Assembly (NCBI GenBank): GCA_012656075.1
Contig: JAAKBF010000095.1
Location: forward strand, 248,001-312,000
Reading direction: 5' to 3'
Length of the DNA stretch: 64,000 nucleotides
Source: Phytophthora hibernalis
Lineage: Eukaryota; Oomycota; Peronosporomycetes; Peronosporales; Peronosporaceae
Shown: positions 22,018 through 33,367 of the stretch, piece after piece
Numbering within the stretch: position 1 is the first letter of the stretch
Layout of the letters: the number at the start of each line of letters is the position of its first letter
Position numbers and translations under genes: made by a program
Notes under the pieces: model-generated
What the model was told of the DNA's origin: nothing
Databases searched by the model: none
The model's input: only the letters and a program-made list of their open reading frames with translations

Positions 22018-23699
22018 AGTTCGGCCACACCTACTTAGCGACGGGAATACATTAATTAGTTAAGGTTAAAGGAATACGTCACCATATGTACGTTGTACGT
22101 ACCCTATAAATGCATACCTACTGTACGGACAGTATGCTTCACGCATCACCCAGTCATCCCAGGAATTGTATCCGCCCTGTCCGCACCTACGTGAACGATC
22201 TCATGAGCAGACTCGTTGAGCAACCGCCGCACCCACGAAAGAACGCGAAGCATATTAGACCGACGGCATGCAAGCAATACATCCGCAATATTCCTTATTC
22301 TGACTACAAATCACAGCCCAAGCGACGGTAAAACGCCTCATATAGCCAAGCTTCCGAGCCAACCTTTCCTACTTTCCATCCCTCACCTCCTGCACTCCCC
22401 TTTAAAGCACGACTCGCCTTTTTGAGCCGCCTCTCAATGCCTTTGGAGAGACGACAGCGAGTTTACTTTGGTGCTGAAGCGACAACCCTCCACACTTGTC
22501 TTGGTCACTACCTTTGGCGACCGTGGGTGAGTGTCAGCTCAATGCCACTAGCTCAGGCAATTAACCATTTTATTGGTTGAAAAGGGGTAAGGGGTCAGCT
22601 GTTGGGGTATTTTTTTTTTTCCAATCTTTTTACATGTATGGTTGGAACTTCCACTGACATCATAAGCATTGAAGGATCGCAAGTGCCGTAATTCATAGCC
22701 TAAATAAAGAAATTACAGACAATATATGCTTGCAATTAACCAAATCTAGTACGAATCACGTCCTTGTAGGTGATGCAATCACTGAAACCGAGTAGCACAG
22801 GGCCGCCCAATTTGGATTGTTAACATGCGGTAAGCGGTCCCAATTGCAAAGCAAAAGGTAAGCCATAAGCCCTCGAGTCGCCGTTCAAAGTGACTCGGCC
22901 CGGGTTATGTACCCGTGCCTGGAGACTGGCCGCATGCACCCTGCTGCGGACACATAAGCAACTTTGGATGTTTCTATCCAAAGTGTCCGGTCCCATGCAC
23001 AGACCACTGGTCCGGGGGCGAGGCGGGCGGCCCGACAAAGTCGGCTTTTATCGCCACATGGATCCGCCTCACTACCCCGGGTTGGTATGAGACTTCCCAT
23101 GCCGCTGGCGGGCGGACATGGGCGCCTCAGGGTCGCGGCTCCGAAGAGCAAAAGGTGCGGCAGAGTTAGTTCTTAGTACGGCGGCGGGGGCCAGCTGCAG
23201 CCTTTCTTATCCTAGAAGCGTAATTTAATACACTTACAAAGGAAAGTAACGGAAATAGTGCATAAAATCCACAGTACTATAGTGTTTTCATACCCAATAA
23301 TCAAATCGGATACAAATAGTAAAATAATAATGTTGTGGCTTCAGAGCGACTGTCCGGCGTCTATGCGGCCACTGGGTTGTCTCGACTACATGGCCGTGGC
23401 ACGGGTATGGCGGCCCGCTGTCAACAACACAGGGCCTCCCAAATAAGAGTCGCTAGGACCCTAAATAGGCACCAGTCTACCCCTAATTCTATGCCAATAT
23501 AACCTCGAACTGCCCTGAAGGTACCAATTATCTCAACAGGCGGAACTCCCAAAACCGTAAAGTGGTTTATTAAATACATTTACACAAATACGTACGCTGA
23601 TAAAGTTCTCTGCAGCTGCCGCGCGCTCCTTGGTCCTGTAGACGCCGCGCCGTCCGCTCGCTTCCTTGCTCCGCCGTTGTCGATTTGTGGATGCGGAAG
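22018..23699. other. intergenic region without recognised genes
   Basis: Contains a T-run of about 12 (22608-22620), a GC-rich stretch (22820-23170) with several overlapping ORFs on both strands but no family match, and AT-rich DNA. No tRNA fold or rRNA similarity was seen. The GC-rich part could be an LTR or another TE fragment. Confidence 0.45.
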
Positions 23700-23945
23700 C
23701 GGGGCTCACAATTAAGTACGATTAAGTCGGTTCTAAACCGTCACGCTCGGTCATTTTTGTAATTTTCTGAAACATTTGGGCAGTCAGGAAGGTAGTGCCA
23801 GTCCGTACAAAAAAGGTGAACTTAGTATAAGAAGGAGCCCCACTGACATGCGAAAAGACAGTAAAATGCAGGTAGATGTGACCGACCGACAGACAGACGG
23901 ACAGACAGGACTCTCGGTTACTAGAGGGTTGAGGTACCGGTACCG
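23700..23945 (+). repeat. dispersed repeat family, copy 3
   Basis: Matches 15715-15920: AAGTCGGTTCTAAACCGTCA, TCATTTTTGTAATTTTCTG, GCGAAAAGACAGTAAAATGC and GACAGACAGACGGACAGACA before GGACTCT. It sits directly upstream of the CSC1 gene. Confidence 0.65.
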
Positions 23946-24090
23946 TAATAACTTTACCCTTCAGACGGATTTGGCTTTCAAATTTAAAAGTACCGTCTGT
24001 ACCAGAACGCTTTGTACAGATTATTGAACCAAAGGAAAGCGAGCACTTTTGTGGTGCTGAGAACCATCCAACGCCGCATCCCAATCTTTT

Positions 24091-24106
24091 GTTCTCATTC
24101 CCCTTT
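24091..24106 (+). promoter_or_regulatory. Inr-like core promoter of the CSC1 gene
   Basis: TTCTCATTCCCCTTTG, about 20 nt before the ATG at 24120, fits the oomycete initiator core. Confidence 0.5.
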
Positions 24107-24119
24107 GAAGCTCCTGACC

Positions 24120-26688
24120 ATGACAACGCAGGAAGATGCGGCTGCTGCGAACGCCAACCCGAGTGGCACCGTCAAGACCAGTGTGTCCATCTATTTTCCG
24201 ATATTGGCTGTGGCTCTGCTGCTCTTCGAGTGTCTCCGTAGACGCTTTCGTCGCGCATACGACACTCGCCGACAAGAGGAGGACGTTTTTAACGTGTCCT
24301 CTTTGGGAGATGGACTGTTCCAATGGATTCCAGTGGGTTTCCGAGTATCCGACGACGAGATTTTGGACAGATGTGGACTGGACACTTTGACCTTCCTTCG
24401 GTTCTTGAGACTCGGTCACAAATTGGCTCTGCTGGCGGTGGGCTGCTCCGCTGTGTTGTTCCCGTTGTTTGCAACGGCAGAGCACCCAGCGACCAAACAC
24501 ACGTCCATTGATCCGTTGGAATATATTTCAATGAGTAATTTACCAGAACGTAGTGACAGACTGTGGGCCCCCACAGTCGTCGCTTTCGTTATGGCGACAT
24601 ACGCAATGAGGTTGTTGATTAGCGAGTACAAAATGTACGTGCGTTGTCGTCACGAAGTGCTGGGCAAAATGGAGGCGCCGCAGTATTCGGTGCTGGTGAA
24701 CGACCTACCACTGCATCTACGGACCCGTCAGACGCTTGAACAGTACATGGGCAAGATTTTCCCGACGTCGATCCGAAGCGTGTATGTGGCTCTGGAATGC
24801 GCCACGCTGGAAGTGCTAGTGGATCGACGCGAACGAGTGCGGGGTTGCTGGAGCACGCCTTGGCTCAATGCGAACGCTCACGTCAGAGGCCACGACATCG
24901 AGAGGGGAGGTCGTGGGTGAGGATGCTCATGTGTAAAACTGGAAGTCGAGGGTACGAAGTGGATAGCATTGATCATTATCAAGAACAACTGGCGATGCTG
25001 AATGAGGGAGTTGCGAGAGAGCTGGAAAGTATTGACGATGCTCAGATGCAGCTTGCTATTAAAGTGGAGGAGAACGAGCGAGAAACGAGCAGTTTTGATG
25101 GTGGTGATGAACTGCAATTGCCAGAATCGGAAAGAGGCCGGAAGCAGATGAAGAAAACAGCAAAGCGGGACGAAGATCCGATGCGAGCGCCGCTGCTAGA
25201 CCGTCGAGGAAAAACAGAGCAATTACTTAGTAGTTTTGGTGCAGACGATGAGGATGACATTGACGAGAAGAAAGCCCGCCGACACGAGCGAGAAATGAGC
25301 CAGGACGAACGAGAGCAGGTCCGCAAGCAGCGACCAATTCGAGTGATGCGTCGAGCTGCTTTTATTTCATTCACTTCGCTTATGTCGGCGCAGGTAGCGC
25401 AGCAGACGTTGCAGTCCAAGGATCCTGCCTGCTTGGCTGTTAAACCAGCACCGCATGTAGACGACATCAATTGGGACAATATTGGGCTCCACTATCGTAC
25501 TCGCGCCGTCGGTGTGTTCGTGTCAGCCTTGATCTCGGCCACTATCGTCCTGTTTTGGACTATTCCGACTGCATTCGTTGCTTCGCTTGCCACAGTGGAG
25601 TCTCTTCGACGCGCGCTACCATTCTTGAACAAAGCTTTTGATGAGTACCCAATACTTCAAGACATATTCAAGCAGATCGCACCGCTGGCACTTGTGGCAC
25701 TGAGCGCCTTAGCGCCGATCGTGTTCAATTTCCTTTCGGGACGAGAAGGACATCCGTCTAAAACTGAAGTTCGGGCGGCATTATTCACCAAGTTGGCATA
25801 CTTCCAGCTTGTTCAGATCTTCTTCGTGACAGTAATCGTCGGAACTATATTGGATAGTTTGAAGGAGATCCTGGACCAGCCTAAAAGCTGGTGTCGATGC
25901 TTGGACGCAGCATGCCACAACAGTCCACATTCTTCATCTCGTACGTGATCGTGCAGACTGGTCTGGGGCTGGTTCTGGAGTTGTTACGTGTGGTTCCTCT
26001 GGTTCTATCGGCTCTCTTCGCACTTTTAGCGCCTAAGCACACACGGCGTGAGCGTAATTCACCATGGCTCGGACTACGTGACATCGCGAAAACAGACCCG
26101 TTTGACCCGACCAACCCTCTCGCTGACTGCTTTCTCGTTTTATTGGTCACGTTGACGTTCGCACCTATCGCGCCTTTGGTATGCTACTTCACCTGGTTCT
26201 TCTTCTTCGTGGCCGAAATCGTTTATCGTCGGCAGGTGCTCTGCATATATCAGCCGATGAGTTTTGCGCTCGGAGCGTACTGGCCGCGCATGTTCAAGTT
26301 TTGCATTATTGCACTTATTGTGGCACAGCTCACGCTCATAGGAATTCTGTCGCTCAAGAAGGCAGCCGCGCCGGTGATTCTAGTGGCGATTCTGATCGTC
26401 ATTGTGATGCTGTTCAACTACCACGTGCTCACGCTTTACCCACCCGTGGCCAAGTATTTGCCGCTGACAGAGTGTGTACGCCTGGATAGTGCTCGTGGTC
26501 TTCGTGATCCGACAGCACCCAAATTCTTCTTCCTTGACAACGTCTATCGACAACCAGCTATGAACCAGCGAGTTCCAATTCGCGCAGACTATCGCATGCT
26601 GGTTAACGACTACAGCGAGGAAACGGCTGTGTCGTCACCAGATATGCATTCGACAGAAGGCCAACGCTTGTTTACAAGCGTTGTCTGA
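24120..26688 (+). CDS. CSC1/OSCA-like calcium-permeable channel (DUF221/RSN1_7TM)
   Basis: About 855 residues. One N-terminal membrane helix (residues 20-40) and two more (near 130-220) precede a long cytosolic loop with RNA-binding-like features (PQYSVLVNDLPLHLRTRQTL, then EVDSIDHYQEQL). The 7TM core follows: GVFVSALISATIVLFWTIPTAF, LALVALSALAPIVFNFLSG, TFFISYVIVQTGLGL and PLVCYFTWFFFFVAEIVYRR. This is the architecture of CSC1/OSCA/TMEM63 mechanosensitive or osmosensitive cation channels in the plasma membrane or endomembranes. The PWLNANAHVRG tract and an acidic loop with MRAPLLDRRG are poorly conserved parts. Frame breaks of one base occur near 24845 (G run) and near 25884 (A run); conserved sequence continues across both, so I treat it as functional. 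Confidence 0.82.
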
Positions 26689-26826
26689 AATACTGCAATC
26701 TGCAGCGATTACGGCAGTTTTCATGGAAAGGAAGGACGAAGGAATTGTTACGTGTAGTTATCTGATGAACGAGCCTTGATTTTGCTAACGTTATAAGGAT
26801 TTTGCCTCGAGATAAGTGTTCACTGC

Positions 26827-28848
26827 CTAAATGTTAGCACACATTTTTGCAGCTTTCCTGCGCGCGTAGTCGCCTACCCACTCTTGATCTTCGATGAGTG
26901 CCGATTCCACGTCGATGAGCCATAACAACGAGCGACTAATGCGCTGCAAGCAAGCTTTGGCCTTGGCCGCATCAGCCCCCGTGACTTGCATTTTGAGGTC
27001 TGTCACGATCACGTTTCGCAGTCGCTTTTCCACTTGTACCTGCACCCCGAACTGTTCTCGAAGAATGGGTACTAGCAAAACCTGAAAGCCCGAAGCAATC
27101 TCTCCCGAAAGCTCATAAAGGTAAAGTGGTCGACGTTTTCCAGTCCCGCGAATGGCATTCGTGAGCCAGTCATGTAAACGCATCCTTTTTGCCTTGTCAG
27201 TGGTCCAGCTGTCTACTAGACGGCGCAAAATGGAGAAGCAAATATGCTCAGCCTCAGCTTGTTCTTCCTTGTTTTGACACTCTGCAGTATAATTCAGCAG
27301 GGTCTCGTACACGGCAGCTGAGTTTTCCCACGAAGTATCATCGCCTTCAGACAGTAAGTCCTCACGTTCTGTTTCGCAAGAAGGACACTGACGTCTCAAA
27401 AGTGTCTGCATCTTCTCCATTCGCTGAAGCAGGTCAGCTTTTTCACTCTCGGCGGTGCGACGTGTAGCACATTCATACTTCCACTGCACTCTAAACCGAT
27501 GAAGCAAATCTTGCAACACTGATGCCTGCTGCTCCAGAAATCGCATTCGCGAGCTAGTTCCGTAGCCAACTGGGCCCACAGCTGGGGAGTCATTTTGGTT
27601 TTGATTTTGGTTCTCCGCTGGAACAGGTATTGTAAAGCTAGCAAAACTCGTACCACCTTGAGGAGGCTTCTTTGGGGATCGTACTGTCCGTGAGATTCCT
27701 TCGAGGAGCTTCAGATTGAGCACTTGTTGGCCAAGGTGATCCAATTCGGCTAGCAGGCGATCGTTTTCATCACGGAGGCTAAAACGTTCTTCTAACGCAG
27801 GGTATGACAAGTCAGCAGCCATTAAATGCGAAGACGGCGTGGGCGCGATATCTACGCGTCTTCGATGTCGATCTGCAGTTCGACGAGGTGAACTTCGTGG
27901 CGAGACTGGTATATCATCATCTCCTCGCGTAGTCACAGATCGCATCTCATCGAGCTTTGTCGCGAATGGATCGTCAAGAGTTTGGTAAATCTCGATGGTG
28001 TGGCGCAAACTTTCGATGAGCTGTCGCTCTTCTTCTCGCTCCTCCGAGGAGGATTCAAGTTCACGGGCCTGATCTTGAACCTTGACACGTAGCATCTGCA
28101 CTTCTACCTCGGCTTCGCGCAACTGAAGCTGAAGTGGCTTGAGTTCTCCAATTTGTTTCTGAGCACTTGCAAGTTCCCGTCCTAGCACGCTATTACGGCG
28201 GTGCGCCTCCTCGAATTGTACCTCCACGTCAGAGGCACCTTCAAGCACCGGAGGCATCGAATTCCTTCGGACGGGTGGAAATACCTGTTTTTCTGGACTG
28301 TCGCCACTATGCGTCGGTGAGGGTTCTCCTGATGATGGCTGCTCCTCAGCAACTCTAGCTGGTGATATCGAGTCTACTAAAGGGTCCAATTGTAGCTGTA
28401 GTTTAAGACGTGGAGACGAGCGTTTGCCTCGCCGTTTTCCTGGGGAACGTCGGTTAGCCTGAGTTTGAGCCTGCAGTTGGTCTGTCAAGTCGTCAATCTG
28501 CTCCTTGGCCTTGCTCAGCTCCGATAAAACACTCTGGTTCTCTCGGATACTTTTGCGCAAATGCTCCGACAGTTGTGCCTCTTTTGTCTCTTTGTCAGAA
28601 ACAAGTCGGAGAAGTTCCTCCTTTTCGCTCTCAAATTGAGCGCACTGGTCTTGTAATTGACGCAGCTCATCTTGCAGCTGTGCGTTCTCTTCGAGCAGTC
28701 GAATTCCAGCTCTAGCGGCGTGTTCGAGCTCTGATTCCTCGTCTTCGTCACCTTCGTCGCTGTCTGGAAATGATTTCGGGGCATCTTCGAGCTGGGAGTC
28801 CTCATCATCTACGTCTTCAACCTCGAACGCTGTCGCCGGTCGAGACAT
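26827..28848 (-). CDS. coiled-coil protein with CC1-box-like motif (candidate dynein adaptor)
   Basis: An intact single-exon ORF of 673 codons from the ATG at 28848; an open GTG-containing extension runs to 28914. After an acidic leader, residues 42-58 read EHAARAGIRLLEENAQL. This fits the AAxxG...LLExN pattern of the CC1 box that binds dynein light intermediate chain in BICD, Spindly, TRAK and HAP1. Heptad-rich coiled coil follows (residues 55-155), then a basic KRRGKRSSPRLK linker with Ser/Pro clusters, a second coiled coil (about 195-290), further short coils, and a folded C-terminal region (about 480-673) with no family I recognise. The adaptor role is inference. Other coiled-coil scaffolds remain possible. 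Confidence 0.7.
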   Translation of the reverse strand: MSRPATAFEVEDVDDEDSQLEDAPKSFPDSDEGDEDEESELEHAARAGIRLLEENAQLQDELRQLQDQCAQFESEKEELLRLVSDKETKEAQLSEHLRKSIRENQSVLSELSKAKEQIDDLTDQLQAQTQANRRSPGKRRGKRSSPRLKLQLQLDPLVDSISPARVAEEQPSSGEPSPTHSGDSPEKQVFPPVRRNSMPPVLEGASDVEVQFEEAHRRNSVLGRELASAQKQIGELKPLQLQLREAEVEVQMLRVKVQDQARELESSSEEREEERQLIESLRHTIEIYQTLDDPFATKLDEMRSVTTRGDDDIPVSPRSSPRRTADRHRRRVDIAPTPSSHLMAADLSYPALEERFSLRDENDRLLAELDHLGQQVLNLKLLEGISRTVRSPKKPPQGGTSFASFTIPVPAENQNQNQNDSPAVGPVGYGTSSRMRFLEQQASVLQDLLHRFRVQWKYECATRRTAESEKADLLQRMEKMQTLLRRQCPSCETEREDLLSEGDDTSWENSAAVYETLLNYTAECQNKEEQAEAEHICFSILRRLVDSWTTDKAKRMRLHDWLTNAIRGTGKRRPLYLYELSGEIASGFQVLLVPILREQFGVQVQVEKRLRNVIVTDLKMQVTGADAAKAKACLQRISRSLLWLIDVESALIEDQEWVGDYARRKAAKMCANI

Positions 28849-29120
28849 CGCGGCGTCCGAGCTTTGCTGAGAACCGCGTACAGACAAGAGATCTTCGGGA
28901 GCAGGCGAAACCACAATAATGACGCATGAACGTGTACCTTATTATAGCTGTGAGCCTGTCGAGATTGCAAGAGACGCTAAAAACGGATGTTGAAGTTGGT
29001 AGTACCGTTATTGGTCATTTTAGGGGTAACTTTTTCGCAACAAATTTGAGCGAGGAATCAGCAAAATAGCCCCTCGTGTAGCTCTCCGGAGCGAATGCGT
29101 TCTTCACGAGGTTGCGCGCG

Positions 29121-29633
29121 CTAACGGCAGACGGTGCTCTTGCAATTTCGATCCTCTCTCAGCATTTGCCCAGCTGAACTTGTACCTTCATGTTCTGAAT
29201 ATTTTACCGATTGGTCATTCCTCGGGTTTGACCCCTTACCGAAGGATAGCCCAGGGTAATCCCTGCAAACATTACTTGCGTATGCATTGGGCGCGGCGGG
29301 CGGCTCGACGAAGTCTTGAGGAAGTTTGCCCTCCTCTCCAAAATGTACCGGTGCTTTGGTAGTGGTTGACTGTTTGACTGTATCATGTATTTCGTTCTCA
29401 AATTCCTTGACAAGGTGAAAAGCAAAAATGGCGGTGGAAACATGAACATCTACAACGAAGAAATAAGGATGGTTGTGGTTTGTCCCGCCTTCGTAATGCA
29501 ACGCCGCCGTATGCCCATCAAGACCAAGGAGATCTCCGTTGGAAAGCCTAATAAAGTCCTTATTGAAGACGTCACTGACGCTCGTAAAATGTATCTCGAA
29601 TTTTTTTGAGACCAGCGGTTCAGCTGGCCACAT
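29121..29633 (-). CDS. hypothetical ORF, uncertain
   Basis: An open frame of about 170 codons from an internal ATG at 29633 (MWPAEPLVSKKFEIHF). It contains GDLLGLDGHTAALHYEGG and a Pro-rich middle. It has no signal peptide or membrane helix and no family I recognise. It could be a small gene, an exon or a TE remnant; the opposite strand has only short ORFs. Confidence 0.3.
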   Translation of the reverse strand: MWPAEPLVSKKFEIHFTSVSDVFNKDFIRLSNGDLLGLDGHTAALHYEGGTNHNHPYFFVVDVHVSTAIFAFHLVKEFENEIHDTVKQSTTTKAPVHFGEEGKLPQDFVEPPAAPNAYASNVCRDYPGLSFGKGSNPRNDQSVKYSEHEGTSSAGQMLREDRNCKSTVCR

Positions 29634-29810
29634 TTGATGGCCGAACACGTAGGGAAGGTGGTTTCAATACAAACGGTATTATAAAGGCTGTAGGTTTTCG
29701 GTCTGTTTGAGCGCCGTCTGGATGGCGGCGAAGGTGTCGCACCCGGCGGCGCTTCCTAACTCCACTCCAAAAATACGACCAAGCAGCCGAACGAAAGAAG
29801 CACAGAAGTC

Positions 29811-30482
29811 ATGGGCAATAAGAGCAGTCGTGTGCGTTCGCCTCCGTTCGCTACCCCGTCTCCGACGTATGCGCGTCCGTCACCCTACGGCCGACCATCG
29901 GGTTCGCTCTACTCGGCTTCGGCCGTGTCACGAGTGAATAACCCAAACTACGGTGCACCGAGTCCCGCCGAGCGCGGCATGCTGTACGGCAAGACCAAGA
30001 ATACCGGTAGGACCCCGGCGCCGACGCCATCCGCGCTGTACGGCAAGAAATCCAAGTCGAAAACGAGGGAAGCACCGACGCCAACTTCACTGTACTCGAA
30101 GCCGTCAGCGGCCTCAACACCCAAGCCGACACCGACGTCACTCTACTCGAAGAAATCCAAGGGTGGACAGCCCCGAGGCTTCTCCCGCTCGTCAATTTCG
30201 CGGTCGGGATTTTCGTCGGTCGGACAGCCGTCACCTTTCGCGATGTCGGGGGCGTCGCAGGGCTCCGCTTACTCGCGGTCGACAATGACGCCCAATGGTG
30301 CACGGAATCATTCGGCCGCGACGTCGTGTATCAAATGCCGGATGCCGTTCGGAGACTCCACCACTGCCTTCTGTCGGGACTGCGGTCACCCACGACCGGT
30401 AGGCACCATTCCTGGTGTTGCAACAGCTCAGCGGATGAACGAGGAACACAACTTGTTCGGCAAACACGCCGTGGCGTTTTAG
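29811..30482 (+). CDS. small zinc-ribbon protein, probably N-myristoylated
   Basis: An intact ORF of 223 codons. The N-terminus MGNKSSRV fits an N-myristoylation signal (Gly2, Ser6). Residues 10-150 are low complexity with repeated SLYSK/ALYGK plus (T)PTP motifs, basic and Ser-rich. Residues 173-195 form a zinc ribbon, CIKCRMPFGDSTTAFCRDCG followed by HPRP, and an NEEHNLFG motif lies near the C-terminus. The zinc ribbon, and the LFG after it, are close to zinc ribbon 2 of the calpain-like protein at 4335-8036 (PFGDSTAVFCGECG..RP, then DLFG). Function unknown; a membrane-targeted partner or regulator of a similar complex is possible. Confidence 0.7.
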   Translation: MGNKSSRVRSPPFATPSPTYARPSPYGRPSGSLYSASAVSRVNNPNYGAPSPAERGMLYGKTKNTGRTPAPTPSALYGKKSKSKTREAPTPTSLYSKPSAASTPKPTPTSLYSKKSKGGQPRGFSRSSISRSGFSSVGQPSPFAMSGASQGSAYSRSTMTPNGARNHSAATSCIKCRMPFGDSTTAFCRDCGHPRPVGTIPGVATAQRMNEEHNLFGKHAVAF

Positions 30483-30731
30483 ACGTAGTACACTGATGAG
30501 AGTGCATCTGCTCTATAATACTTATGAGGTTTGGCTTAGAGTCACATTTCGAATTCGCACATTTGATGATCCAAGTCCTGCACGTCGAAAAGCTCAACAG
30601 CTAAGACGCTAGTACCGTAATACATAATAAACGATCCAATGATTTGGATTTAAACAAAGTGTACATACATTTCTGCTTCTCACAGTACTATCAACTCGGC
30701 TTCCATACATTTTCCCAAAAGAACTTCCAGC
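30483..30731. other. short intergenic spacer
   Basis: Between two plus-strand genes. It presumably carries the 3' UTR of the zinc-ribbon gene and the promoter of the CID gene. Nothing else was recognised. Confidence 0.4.
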
Positions 30732-32360
30732 ATGGACGAATTCCTGGCCGATTTACGCGAGCTGGACGAGACGCAGGAGCGCGTCGAAGCCGTGAGTGAC
30801 GGTATGCTGCGTGTACAGCGCTTGGGCGACGTGAACCAGGCGCGGGAGATGGTGGAGAGCTGGATCCAGGCGCTGCGAGCCAGCGACTTCCAGTCCGAGC
30901 GCGTGGCTTTCCTGTATGTGGCCAACCACGTGCTGCAAAAGGCGCTTTTCGGCGACTCGGAGGCATCAAGACGCCGCTGTTCGTGAGACTGTTCGGCCAG
31001 CACTTGGAGGAGGCGGTGGCGCTAGTGTGCAACTCGCCGATGGACCGTCAGAACGTCACGAGGCTCTTGGAACTGTGGCACGAGAAGGAGGTGTTCAGTG
31101 ACGCCCACGTGCTCAAGATGTGGCGCTGTACAGGGGAAGAACTGCCGGATTTCTTGGAAGCTGTGGTCGCTAAGGAGGGAGATGCAGATGCCAAGAACGG
31201 AGAGAAGAACGGTAACAGTGCAGGAGTGGAGGAACTGCTGGACACTCAGGGAACAGGTGTGGAGCTGCACCACGTGCTGCCCATGAAGCTCAACGCGCAC
31301 TCGGCCAATCCGGTGCTGGACGTGCTGAAGAAAATTGACCACCACAAGACGGCGGTCAAGTTCCTGGACCAGCAGATTCGAGAGAGGCACCAGTTCTTGC
31401 TGCAGGACAGCGTCATGAGGTACCAGACTGCAGCCGACCTTGTCGCCGACAGATCGACGGCGTCCTCGCAGATCAAACAGAGAGCGGAGGCTTGTCTGCG
31501 ACTAGTCAAAGTGCGCAATGTAAGTGGCGAATGGAGTGAGCTGGAGAGTGTTTGGTGAGTAACGGTGTGTTGATGCTGCTGACAGAAATTCATTCGTGAA
31601 GTGGAGAGCTTGAAGGATCAACTGACGGACGCGGTTGCCAACATGATCGACTACGAGGTAACATTTTAAAGTGTACAACAGGGTTGCATGGTGTATTAAT
31701 GATGTTGCATGAACGACAATTGCAGGAAGAGGCCGCCGCCAAGATTGAGCAGAAACTCGAGGTATGATCTAAGTGGAATGCTTCTCGAGCCGTAGTATTT
31801 TACTGATTTTATTGTTTGTCACCTCTAGCAATGCGATGAGATTGACCTGGGGCTAATGGATTTGACGGATCATCAGAAGAAGTTCCCTGAAGAGGTAGGT
31901 TTGCGTTGCGACGAATTCTTCAGCTACTTTCGAAAAGCAGGCTCTGACGACAATTGGTTGTCGGGTGAACAGTGGTCACAAGCACGAATAGTCAGCATGC
32001 AGCGCCGAAAGCAACGAGAGGAAATTCAGCGCCAGAAGGACGAGGAAATCTCCCGGTTGCACCATGAGGCCATTGCCGAGAGCGCTATGCATGCAATGAA
32101 TTTGGAGGCTGACATGAACTCCAATTCGACGTTGGAGCTGCAGTCACTTTCAAAGGAGTTCAAGGATCGTCCGCAAGAGAAGGATACCAAGACTGACGAG
32201 AACGAGCTGGTGTGGAACCCGTACGTGTTGCTTGTCTCTTGGCTGCCGCAAACGGATTATTCATGGGTATCTAATTAATCTTTGTCGTCACAGGATTCGA
32301 AAGGAGTTGGTACCGCTGCGAAGCTTGAACGTGGATTGGGAAGATTGGCGAGACCATTGA
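30732..32360 (+). CDS. CID-domain protein, RPRD1/Rtt103-like
   Basis: Five exons. The N-terminal RPR/CID domain reads REMVESWIQALRASDFQSER, VAFLYVANHVLQKA, then LFGQHLEEAVALVC and NVTRLLELWHEKEVFSDAHV. This is the fold that binds phosphorylated repeats of the RNA polymerase II C-terminal domain in the nucleus. A long coiled coil follows, as in RPRD1/CREPT and Rtt103, pointing to transcription termination or CTD dephosphorylation. Introns of 66-73 nt at 31520-31585, 31658-31725, 31762-31828 and 32221-32293 all have GT-AG ends and keep the frame. One base is missing near 30962 (GDSEGIKTPLF) in a G run. It ends NVDWEDWRDH, TGA at 32358-32360. Confidence 0.82.
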
Positions 32361-33336
32361 TTGACTAGGGGTATTTTTCCAGCGTGCTGTCTATCGTTCT
32401 AGCTGCAGTTAAAACATTATCCACGACGTCTCAAGGTTGCTATTGGCAACTTGTCACGATTAATTGATACGAAGTACTGCACACAACAACGAGTGGAACA
32501 ATTTGCTAAGGTGCTGCTATACTATCCTACTTGTGCTAATAACTGGATATTTGCCTTCAAGATGCTGCTTCTGTCGCCCTCCTGTCAGCTCCGTGGCCAA
32601 CACGAACAGCTTCAGCATGAAGGACACGACGACTCGACTGAAGACTTCCGTGGATGCCCATGATTGCCACTGTGGAGGTTTGGCCTTCTCCGCCACAACA
32701 CAGCAATAAAAAACGGGCGTGAGCATCCACGCGACGGCCTTATCAGCGAACCCAGCGGTCCCCTTTGAACCTTGGCCAGTGTGCCGGATGTCGATCTCGG
32801 TCTGTCGTTGGAGCGTCGTTGGGTGATTATTTTGCATCTGGACGAGTGCTCACCGGTCATCGGCGAGCTTCGCAATGGAGGTCTGCATCGCAGCGAGAAA
32901 GGGATCTGCCGATTGAGTGTCATTACCATTGCAGAATGCTGGACGAGGTAGAGAATCACTTGGAAAAGCGTCTGAGGTGCAGCAGTCGAGAGAGAGATTT
33001 GAGTTAAGAGACGTGGATTTGCGTCGGCGACGTACAGGTTGCTTGGCAATTTTGCGCCATGGAGGTGGCAGTTGTACTGGACGCATCGTCGGAGGCGATA
33101 GGTGATGGTCGGAATGAAAAATGTTGAGGCATGCGCGGCACTGACGCAAAAAACTGAGAATTCCGGTACTATTTTCGATGAATCTTGGTGCTGTTGTGGC
33201 AAGACAGGCCTATGTCGTCTGCGAGAAGCATTCGTGACGAAGATAGCGCTGGAGGTTGAACGTTCCGCCGGCGTCTGCGCTTTCATCTTGGAACTGCTCG
33301 CGAAGAAGAGTGCGCTTCATTTCGTTGCCGGTTTGC
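32361..33336. other. intergenic region with minus-strand ORF remnants
   Basis: A minus-strand frame from ATG 33383 (inside the Harbinger TIR) runs to TAG near 33210. It then stays open to about 32850 in the same frame (CRACLNIFHSDHHLSPP...). No family was recognised; it may be a relic into which the transposon inserted. Confidence 0.35.
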
Positions 33337-33339
33337 TTA

Positions 33340-33367
33340 GAGCGCTGTCCGAATAGAAAATCGATCG
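33340..33367 (+). repeat. left terminal inverted repeat of the Harbinger element
   Basis: Begins GAGCGCTGTCCGAATAG and differs from the inverted right copy at one base (T for G at position 22). Preceded by TTA. Confidence 0.88.

Noticed and set aside
22820..23170. GC-rich segment examined as tRNA, rRNA or a gene
   Set aside because: No cloverleaf or conserved T-arm, several overlapping short ORFs on both strands with no motif.
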